Below, one piece after another: positions 7,265 through 13,186 of a DNA stretch of 16,173 bases. Where the stretch lies: contig JBNGDW010000033.1 in the NCBI GenBank assembly GCA_049975325.1, positions 1-16,173 on the forward strand. Reading direction: 5' to 3'. The first letter of the stretch is position 1. The number at the start of each line of letters is the position of its first letter. Position numbers and translations under genes: made by a program. Source of the DNA: JBNGDW01 sp049975325 (lineage in GTDB: Bacteria; Cloacimonadota; Cloacimonadia; JGIOTU-2; JBNGDW01). The notes below the pieces were generated by a model, which saw nothing but the letters and a program-made list of their open reading frames with translations, searched no databases and was not told the origin of the DNA.

Positions 7265-7936
7265 ATGGCAATAAAATTCTCATCAAATCAGAATGATTCC
7301 ACTTCCTCTTTGGGCAGTTACTTGCAGATATCCCGCGAAGCACAAAATTATTCTTTAGAAGATGCTGCCCAGGATACCAAAATAAAAAAAGAGCATCTTC
7401 AAGCAATAGAAAGAGATAAGATAATTGACATGGTTGGCGCTTCATACGCCAAGCTTCTTGTTCTAAGTTACGCTAAGTTCTTGAATGTAGATATTCCTAA
7501 AGTAACAACACTATTCCAGGAACAATTAGATAAGGTTCGGCAAAAAGAGCGCAAGACGCCTTCGATTAGCCAGCAAGATAAAAGAAAGGTGGAAGGGAAA
7601 AAGATCTTAATTTCTAAAAAAGTATTTCAAATCGTGGGCGTAATTATTTTAATTACTGCTATTTTACTGATAAGTCATTATCTATACAGGAAGGGAGTTG
7701 TTAGGCGCGGGGATATCTCCTCAGAAGACTCTCTTTCAATAGGTAATGAAACTTATACAAGTTTTAACTATACCGAAGGGCACGATCTGGACAAAGGAGA
7801 AAATTTTGCTTATAAACAGGAAAATTTTTTAGTAAGATATATTCTTGAGGAAGAAAGTCCATGGTATGTTGTGCCCAAATATATAAAACATGAACAAATC
7901 AAAAGTTTTGACAGAGGCACAGCAAAAGAAGGTTAG
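7265..7936 (+). CDS. RodZ-like HTH protein with a single membrane anchor
   Basis: 223 aa. Residues about 16-82 form a RodZ-type helix-turn-helix (HTH_25): LGSYLQISREAQNYSLEDAA, then TKIKKEHLQAIERD, then SYAKFLNVD. A basic linker (about 89-119, many K, R and Q) leads to one transmembrane helix at 120-140. The remaining 80 residues are polar and acidic, with no recognisable DUF4115 C-terminal domain. RodZ links the MreB cytoskeleton to the cell-wall machinery, but many RodZ-like HTH proteins have unknown roles, so the name is tentative. It starts one base after the preceding stop and overlaps the next gene by 47 nt in another frame. The overlap could mean that its true 3' end has shifted through a frameshift. 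Confidence 0.75.
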   Translation: MAIKFSSNQNDSTSSLGSYLQISREAQNYSLEDAAQDTKIKKEHLQAIERDKIIDMVGASYAKLLVLSYAKFLNVDIPKVTTLFQEQLDKVRQKERKTPSISQQDKRKVEGKKILISKKVFQIVGVIILITAILLISHYLYRKGVVRRGDISSEDSLSIGNETYTSFNYTEGHDLDKGENFAYKQENFLVRYILEEESPWYVVPKYIKHEQIKSFDRGTAKEG

Positions 7937-10436
7937 GGATTTTTTATATTACGTACAAAAACCAGGTAGGTATTCAAACAATGAGCTAAATGTTATCCCC
8001 CCAAAAAATAAGAACACAGAGGTACATTTTGCTCTGGCATTTCCAGACCTTTATGAAGTTGGGATGTCCCACCTGGGGCTAAAAATTCTCTACACAATTC
8101 TTAACCGAAGAGATGATTGCGTGGCAGATCGGGTTTACGCGCCAGCCCGCGACTTCTCATTAAAGCTACAAAATCATAACATACCTCTTTTCTCAGTAGG
8201 ACACAAAATCCCTCTTAATAAATTCGATCTCATAGGCTTTACTCTGCAATATGAACTCTCATATACAAATATTCTCATGATGCTTGAATTGGGTCAGATT
8301 CCCATTTTTTCTGAAGAAAGAGATGAAAATGAACCATTGATAATTGCAGGTGGACCAGGTGCATATAATCCCGAGCCTCTTGCCCCCTTTATAGATGCTT
8401 TTGTAATAGGAGATGGAGAAGATATTGTCGGAGAAATAGTAGAGCTTATCAGTAAAAGTGATGGTTTATCAAAAGAGGAAAAACTTCTACATTTAGCAGA
8501 GTTACCCGGGATATATGTGCCTCAATTTTACTCTCAGAAAAACGACGAAAATGGTGTGTATATTGTACCGCAAGTTGAGAATGTGCCAGCCAGAATCAAA
8601 AGGAATGTATTTACAGATTTTGATAATCTTGAGAAGATTCATTCTCCACATCTCGTTCCTTTGATAGATATAGTCCATAATCGTCCTTCAATTGAGATTA
8701 TGCGAGGATGCAGCCGCGGATGCAGATTCTGTCAAGCAGGCATAATATATCGTCCAGTACGGGAGCGAGATCCTATTCTGGTGCAAAACTTACTCAGAAA
8801 AGAGATAGAGTGCAGCGGCTGGGGTGAAATATCACTCACTTCACTATCAACATCAGATTATTCCGCAATTGAGCAGGTTATCCAGAATGTAACCAAAGAT
8901 ATTTCACATTCCTGCACATCTATTTCACTCCCTTCTCTCCGTGTGGATGCCTTTGACAAAAGCCTTTTTCAGAAAATACTGCATCTTGCTGGTAATAGCC
9001 TCACCTTTGCCCCAGAAGCAGGAAGCCAAAGACTACGCGATATAATCAACAAACAACTCCCGGAAGAGAATATCCTCTCTCTTGCCGCATCTGCTCAATT
9101 CCTGGGATTAAAGGCTATAAAGTTATATTTTATGGTTGGATTACCCGCTGAAAAAAATGAGGATATCGAGGCTATTATTGAACTGATTGAAAAAATAAGA
9201 AAGCATACAAATTATCGATTGAGAATAAATATAAGTATCGCATCTTTTGTGCCAAAACCATGCACTCCCTTTCAATGGACTGCTCAAGCCCCCAGGCAAG
9301 AATTGCTCAGAAAAATCCTGCAGATCAAGCAGCATTTTAAGAAAACGAAAAGCGTAACCATTCATTACCATGCAATTGAGCATTCAATCTTAGAAGCCGT
9401 TATCTCAAGAGGAGATAGACGAATAGCAAAGCTTATATATGGTGCCTATCGTAATGGGGCAATCTTTGACGGCTGGCGGGAAAACTTTGACTATTCTTTG
9501 TGGGAGAAAGCAGCTGAAGCCAATCAGATTAATTTTCATGAATATACCGAAGCAAGAAGTTTAGAAAGCAGGCTCTGCTGGGACCATATTGATTGTGGAG
9601 TGAATAAAGAATTCCTCAGAGAAGAATTCCTTAAGGCAACAACTGGTAAGATTACACCTGACTGTAGAGAGAGTTTATGTACAAACTGTGGGGCTTGCAC
9701 CAGTGTGTCACCAAAATATGTGGAAAAAAAGCAAGCAACAAGTAAAAAGGCAACTTTTAAGCATGCTCCAGACATTCAGCAGGCTGATGAACTAATTTTT
9801 AAATTTAGAGTGTTCTACCAAAAAAGGGCAGAAATGCGATTCTTCTCTCACAGAGACCTTCTTAATCTTATCTATAAGATTGCCCGAAGAGGCAATTTGC
9901 CTTTTTACTTCACTAAGGGATTCTCTCCCCACCCGAAGATCTCATTAGGCCCTCCCCTACCGCTTGGTTTAATTGGAGAAAATGAATTTTTTGATATAAA
10001 TCTATTATGCGGTCTGCCCAAAACATATATCTTAAAGTCCCTGAACTCAGGTTCATTACCAAAAGGCTTTGTTCTCAAAAAAGTTGAGCCGATTGACTCA
10101 AATAAAGATAAAATAGCTTTATACCAATATGAACTTATACGGCTAAAAAGCAGAATTCCTTTTAATTGGAGCCCGGGCATCAAAAGATTTTACCGAAGTT
10201 CCGACTTTCTTATAGAGAAAAAGAACAAAAAAATCGATCTAAAAGAAGTAATAAAATCAATTGCCTATAATAAAGATGAACTGCTTTTATCCAAAGAAAT
10301 ATCTAAAGCGAATATTTTTGATATTCTGAAGCACCTCTTTCAATTTCCGATGGATAAGATACATACTCTGGAAATCGCAAGAGAAAATATCTGCAAAACA
10401 CCTATGGTAGCAATACACAGTCTCCTTAACAAATAA
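7890..10436 (+). CDS. B12-binding-type radical SAM protein (TIGR03960) fused to a DUF2344 domain
   Basis: 848 aa. Residues about 20-260 match the N-terminal region of TIGR03960 proteins (QKPGRY, FALAFPDLYEVGMSHLG, IAGGPGAYNPEPLAPFIDAF, GDGED), a B12-binding-like fold. The radical SAM core follows, with the 4Fe-4S motif C274-x3-C278-x2-C281 (CSRGCRFC) and later FAPEAGSQRLR. A second cysteine set, C592, C597, C600 and C603 (CRESLCTNCGAC), closes that half. From about residue 635 a DUF2344/TIGR03936 domain begins (KFRVFYQKRAEMRFFSHRD, KGFSPHPKISLGPPLPLG). In many bacteria the two are adjacent genes; here they are one polypeptide. The reaction is unknown, but these genes commonly neighbour rng, rplU and rpmA, as here, suggesting a link to RNA or translation. 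The ATG at 7890 lies within the upstream gene and lacks a Shine-Dalgarno sequence. Confidence 0.92.
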   Translation: MNKSKVLTEAQQKKVRDFLYYVQKPGRYSNNELNVIPPKNKNTEVHFALAFPDLYEVGMSHLGLKILYTILNRRDDCVADRVYAPARDFSLKLQNHNIPLFSVGHKIPLNKFDLIGFTLQYELSYTNILMMLELGQIPIFSEERDENEPLIIAGGPGAYNPEPLAPFIDAFVIGDGEDIVGEIVELISKSDGLSKEEKLLHLAELPGIYVPQFYSQKNDENGVYIVPQVENVPARIKRNVFTDFDNLEKIHSPHLVPLIDIVHNRPSIEIMRGCSRGCRFCQAGIIYRPVRERDPILVQNLLRKEIECSGWGEISLTSLSTSDYSAIEQVIQNVTKDISHSCTSISLPSLRVDAFDKSLFQKILHLAGNSLTFAPEAGSQRLRDIINKQLPEENILSLAASAQFLGLKAIKLYFMVGLPAEKNEDIEAIIELIEKIRKHTNYRLRINISIASFVPKPCTPFQWTAQAPRQELLRKILQIKQHFKKTKSVTIHYHAIEHSILEAVISRGDRRIAKLIYGAYRNGAIFDGWRENFDYSLWEKAAEANQINFHEYTEARSLESRLCWDHIDCGVNKEFLREEFLKATTGKITPDCRESLCTNCGACTSVSPKYVEKKQATSKKATFKHAPDIQQADELIFKFRVFYQKRAEMRFFSHRDLLNLIYKIARRGNLPFYFTKGFSPHPKISLGPPLPLGLIGENEFFDINLLCGLPKTYILKSLNSGSLPKGFVLKKVEPIDSNKDKIALYQYELIRLKSRIPFNWSPGIKRFYRSSDFLIEKKNKKIDLKEVIKSIAYNKDELLLSKEISKANIFDILKHLFQFPMDKIHTLEIARENICKTPMVAIHSLLNK

Positions 10437-10488
10437 GGATGTGAGACACAATATGAATTAAGCAAAAATTTTCAGAAAGGATAACGCA

Positions 10489-11997
10489 ATGAAAAGAGAA
10501 TTAGTGATAAACACAGGACCTATTGAGAATAGACTTGCATTACTTGAAGATAACAAGTTAGTGGAACTTTTTATTCATAATGTTCACAGAAAGGAAGTGA
10601 TTGGTAACATTTATAAAGGGGTTGTAAAGGATAATGTGCCTGGGATGGGTGCCGCATTTATTGATATTGGTCTGGAGCGGACAGCCCTGCTTCACTTCAG
10701 AGATGCAGTACCTGATTTTATGGATAGAGAAGAATTGGAAGATGAAAAATTCTTAAAAGAGGTTTCTAACAATGTTTATAAAATGGGAGAACTTTTAAAA
10801 TCAGGTCAAGAAGTGATGGTGCAGGTAGAAAAAGAGCCATTGGGCAAAAAAGGTGCAAGACTAACAGGTGAAATCTCTCTTCCTGGAAGGTACATAGTGT
10901 ATGCTCCAAACAAAAACTATATAGCAATCTCTCGCAAAATCACATCGCCCAAAGAAAAACGCCGTCTTAAAAAGATAATCGAAAAAATTAGAGAGGAAAA
11001 TGCTGGAATCATAGTCCGAACAAATGCCGAAGGTAAAGGAGAAGAAGAATTGCAAAGAGAGTATGAAGAACTAAAAAAAAGCTGGGAGGATACACAGAAA
11101 AAATTTCAAGAATACCCAACTCCTTGTTGCATCTATGATGAGAATGATCTTATTACAATAATTGTAAGGGAAATTGTAGACAAGAATATCGATCGTATCA
11201 TCATAGATTCAAAACCTATCATGAACCAATTGAAAGAGCGGTTAAAGGGAATAGCACCTGAATTCATAGAAAAGATCAAACTGTATGCAGAAGAAGCCCC
11301 TATTTTTGATGCTTTTGGTATCGAACATGAGATAGCCAAAACTTTTTATAGTCGGATATATCTTGAAAGCGGTGGATTTATAGTCATTCAACAAACAGAA
11401 GCATTGGTCTCCATCGATGTAAATTCAGGACGCTTTGTAGAGACTAAGAATCTAGAAAGCACCGTAACTATTACCAATATTGATGCGGCAAAGGAAATAG
11501 CGAGACAAATCCGCCTTCAGGACATAAGTGGTATGATTCTGATTGACTTCATTTATATGCAGGAAAGTGCAAACAAGAAAAAAGTTATAAATACATTTCG
11601 CAATGAGATGGCTAAAGATAGCTCTTTGCACAAAATCTTTGATACAGGTCCTCTTAATTTAGTGGAAATGACCAGAAAACGAGCCAGAGGAAGCTTCCTT
11701 ACAACATTCTACGAAACATGTCCTGCCTGCAAAGGATGCGGCAGAGTCCCTGCTCGAAGTACTGCAATAAATGCAATTGCAAGATGGCTCCAACGAGCAG
11801 GCATTTATCACCCTGAGGATGAATTGGAAATCCATTTGAACAGATGGGTCTATAACTATCTCGTTTCTAATAAAATCACTTTTGAAGATAAGTACCCATT
11901 TTCATGGAAGTTCGTCATCGACAATGATCTTGCGTTCCAGAATTTTAAAGTAATTTCTGCCCACTCTCAAAAAGATATTACTGATATGTATAAATAG
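10489..11997 (+). CDS. rng: Ribonuclease G/E family endoribonuclease
   Basis: 502 aa, RNase G-sized, without the long disordered C-terminal scaffold of RNase E. These enzymes cut single-stranded AU-rich RNA in mRNA decay and rRNA/tRNA maturation. An S1-like domain (about 37-125, with NIYKGVVKDNVPGMGAAFIDIG) precedes the catalytic core. The Mg-binding residues are present: D310 and N312 (SIDVNSGR) and D353 (LIDFI). The zinc-link CPACKGCG carries C411 and C414, and VEMTRKRARGS lies at 392-402. One oddity is that the usual DFIDM reads DFIYM, so the second Asp is Tyr; the catalytic first Asp is kept. AAAGGA about 9 nt before the ATG is a good ribosome site. It starts 52 bp after the radical SAM gene and precedes rplU-rpmA across a repeat-rich spacer. 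Confidence 0.95.
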   Translation: MKRELVINTGPIENRLALLEDNKLVELFIHNVHRKEVIGNIYKGVVKDNVPGMGAAFIDIGLERTALLHFRDAVPDFMDREELEDEKFLKEVSNNVYKMGELLKSGQEVMVQVEKEPLGKKGARLTGEISLPGRYIVYAPNKNYIAISRKITSPKEKRRLKKIIEKIREENAGIIVRTNAEGKGEEELQREYEELKKSWEDTQKKFQEYPTPCCIYDENDLITIIVREIVDKNIDRIIIDSKPIMNQLKERLKGIAPEFIEKIKLYAEEAPIFDAFGIEHEIAKTFYSRIYLESGGFIVIQQTEALVSIDVNSGRFVETKNLESTVTITNIDAAKEIARQIRLQDISGMILIDFIYMQESANKKKVINTFRNEMAKDSSLHKIFDTGPLNLVEMTRKRARGSFLTTFYETCPACKGCGRVPARSTAINAIARWLQRAGIYHPEDELEIHLNRWVYNYLVSNKITFEDKYPFSWKFVIDNDLAFQNFKVISAHSQKDITDMYK

Positions 11998-12086
11998 GCA
12001 ACAGAACAGAGTAAGGAGTAAGGAGTATTAGGCAAGATTTAGTAAAGCGGGGAGCAGGGGAGAAGAACGGAGGACGGGAAACAGAG

Positions 12087-12165
12087 AAAACGGAGGACGA
12101 AAGACGGAGAAAAGATGAGACGGGGAGACTGGGAGAAAGGGTGAAATGGAGAAAAGGAGAACGGA
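12087..12165 (+). repeat. 79-bp dispersed purine-rich repeat, copy 2
   Basis: This is the inverted partner of 4477-4555, identical at 73 of 79 positions without gaps. It sits in a longer, nearly pure-purine tract (about 12003-12170) that begins with a 7-nt tandem GTAAGGA repeat at 12011-12027. The tract opens the 412-bp gene-free spacer between rng and rplU (11998-12409). Long polypurine tracts can adopt triplex structures, but nothing here proves a function. Short ORFs on either strand are compositional. Confidence 0.85.
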
Positions 12166-12194
12166 GAACCGTATGTGCAATCTTGCAATTTTTC

Positions 12195-12224
12195 AATCTT
12201 TACAAATCTTTATGAATCTTTTCC
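12195..12224. repeat. Three 10-nt-phased AATCTTT direct repeats
   Basis: AATCTT occurs at 12195, 12205 and 12215, exactly one helical turn apart, each as AATCTTT plus three variable bases. A fourth AATCTT lies at 12179, 16 nt before the first. The array is in the spacer upstream of rplU. It could be protein-binding half-sites on one DNA face or simple low-complexity slippage. Confidence 0.5.
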
Positions 12225-12252
12225 CCTTTCATTTTCTTGTTCTTTTTGCTTG

Positions 12253-12291
12253 CCCTGTGAAATTCCGCTTGGCGAGGATATTTCACCAGGG
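12253..12291. repeat. Large imperfect palindrome upstream of rplU
   Basis: CCCTG-TGAAAT (12253-12263) pairs with ATTTCA-C-CAGGG (12280-12291), with one bulged C, giving an 11-bp stem. The interior TCCGCTTGGCGAGGA resembles a decayed CCGCCA-NN-TGGCGG core. It may be a longer member of the palindrome family seen after the pilin gene and in dnaE. No T-run follows, so it is a poor terminator for rng. Confidence 0.55.
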
Positions 12292-12324
12292 TGTGCTTTG
12301 TGTTAAGTGTAAATCCTATCCCCT

Positions 12325-12344
12325 AACTGGCGAACTAACCAGTT
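12325..12344. repeat. Short inverted repeat AACTGG/CCAGTT
   Basis: AACTGG at 12325-12330 and CCAGTT at 12339-12344 form a 6-bp stem around an 8-nt loop. The left arm continues into CG, giving AACTGGCG, which matches half of the CCGCCAACTGGCGG palindrome. It is possibly a decayed relative; the stem is short enough to arise by chance. Confidence 0.35.
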
Positions 12345-12354
12345 CACCAAAAAC

Positions 12355-12396
12355 TTGACAGCCAGAAATTCACCGCTAAATTTTACTGTAAAGCGG
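12355..12396 (+). promoter_or_regulatory. Promoter candidate and leader hairpin before rplU
   Basis: TTGACA at 12355-12360 is followed after 16 nt by TAAATT (12377-12382), a weak -10 box with four of six matches. Overlapping it, CCGCT (12373-12377) and AGCGG (12392-12396) flank an inner TTTAC-T-GTAAA hairpin, placed directly against the AGAGGAG ribosome site (12397-12403). If transcription starts further upstream, this stem could gate rplU translation, in keeping with the leader autoregulation known for some L21 operons. It does not obviously match a described leader family. The two readings largely exclude each other, because the promoter would start the mRNA within the hairpin. Confidence 0.35.
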
Positions 12397-12409
12397 AGAG
12401 GAGTTATAA

Positions 12410-12733
12410 ATGTACGCTATTATAGATTTTCAAGGTCGTCAGTTCAAAGTGCAAAAAGATAATGTGATAAAAGTTCCATATCTTAAAGGAAAAAAAGCAG
12501 GAGAAGAGTTAGAAATAAATAAGGTGCTTCTGATTGGCGGAGAATCAGCCACTCAAATTGGAATGCCTACGCAAAAGGATGCGAAAGTATTAGCAGAAGT
12601 TGTAGACCATGGTAGAGATAAAAAGATTATCGTGTTCAAAAAGAAACGCAGAAAAGGCTACAGAAAAAAACTCGGTCATAAACAGCCTTTTACAAAGATA
12701 AAAATAAAAGATATCGTAACCAAAAATGTGTAA
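12410..12733 (+). CDS. rplU: 50S ribosomal protein L21
   Basis: 107 aa, the usual L21 length. L21 binds 23S rRNA in the large subunit. It starts MYAIIDFQGRQFKVQKDN, the classic YAII-x-x-GGKQ-like opening with GRQ here. Further on are LLIGG, then VDHGRDKKIIVFKKKRRKGYRKKLGHKQPFTKIKIKDI, which carries the conserved KKRRKGYRKKxGHRQ-type rRNA-binding block near residues 78-94. AGAGGAG 7 nt before the ATG fixes the start. It is followed 72 bp later by rpmA, the universal L21-L27 pairing. Confidence 0.97.
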   Translation: MYAIIDFQGRQFKVQKDNVIKVPYLKGKKAGEELEINKVLLIGGESATQIGMPTQKDAKVLAEVVDHGRDKKIIVFKKKRRKGYRKKLGHKQPFTKIKIKDIVTKNV

Positions 12734-12805
12734 TGTAAGAATATTACCTGATATTTCCCCAATAGGATGGCAGGTAGTTAAAAAATTTCAGACGAGGAAT
12801 GAATT

Positions 12806-13086
12806 ATGGCACATAAAAAAGGTGTAGGAAGTACACAATACGGTCGCGACAGTAATCCAAAGTATTTGGGTGTAAAAAAATTTGCTGGCGAATCTGTAAA
12901 GGCTGGAAATATAATTATCCGTCAGCGTGGAACCAAGATACATCCTGGGAAAAATGTCGGTATAGGCAAGGATTATACAATATACTCATTGATTGATGGC
13001 TTCGTAAAGTTTNNNNNNNNNNCATCAGAGGTATGACCAAGCCAGCCAAGAAACGCCAGGTAAGTGTTTATCCAGAGCTTAATTAA
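12806..13086 (+). CDS. rpmA: 50S ribosomal protein L27, interrupted by an assembly gap
   Basis: L27 lies near the peptidyl-transferase centre. The first 69 codons are canonical (MAHKKGVGST, GRDSNPKYLGVKKF, RQRGTKIHPGKNVG, DGFVKF). Ten Ns follow (13013-13022). Reading straight through would hit a false early stop. In another frame after the gap (from 13024) the sequence reads IRGMTKPAKKRQVSVYPELN then TAA (13084-13086), the expected L27 tail. The gene is therefore probably intact and the N-run length is arbitrary; an in-frame join needs an N count of 2 modulo 3, such as 8 or 11. The protein starts directly at AHKKG, without the cleavable N-terminal extension found in many Firmicutes. GAGGA at 12794-12798 is the ribosome site. 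Confidence 0.93.
13013..13022. other. Assembly gap of ten Ns
   Basis: A run of exactly ten unknown bases inside rpmA. The flanking reading frames do not join with ten bases, so its length is a placeholder and not a real measure. Confidence 0.98.
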
Positions 13087-13121
13087 TTTATCTACACAGA
13101 CAATAACTGAAAAATGAATAT

Positions 13122-13160
13122 AAAGGCAGTCTGATTGTAGTAACTGCCTTTGTTTCTCTT
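13122..13160 (+). terminator. Intrinsic terminator of rplU-rpmA
   Basis: AAAGGCAGT (13122-13130) and ACTGCCTTT (13143-13151) make a perfect 9-bp stem with a 12-nt loop, followed by GTTTCTCTT. It lies 35 bp after the rpmA stop and 27 bp before the dnaE start, so it closes the ribosomal protein operon and implies a separate promoter or read-through for dnaE. Confidence 0.85.
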
Positions 13161-13186
13161 ACATGATATGAAAGAGTGTAATCAAT

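Noticed and set aside
10437..10488. Two-codon ORF (ATGAATTAA) before rng
   Set aside because: Too short to mean anything, although a GGATG-like sequence precedes it; rng has its own ribosome site.
11978..12196. 72-codon minus-strand ORF opposite the purine tract
   Set aside because: Its Ser/Pro/Phe-rich translation is just the polypyrimidine strand being read; it also overlaps the end of rng.
12146..12358. 70-codon plus-strand ORF between rng and rplU
   Set aside because: It begins inside the purine repeat, crosses palindromes and direct repeats, has no ribosome site and encodes no recognisable protein.
12535..12556. CTGATT/AATCAG inverted repeat inside rplU
   Set aside because: Short stem in coding sequence, with its codons explained by the L21 protein; likely coincidence.
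12745..12776. TACCTG/CAGGTA inverted repeat between rplU and rpmA
   Set aside because: A 6-bp stem with a 20-nt loop and no T-run; too weak to call a terminator or regulatory hairpin.
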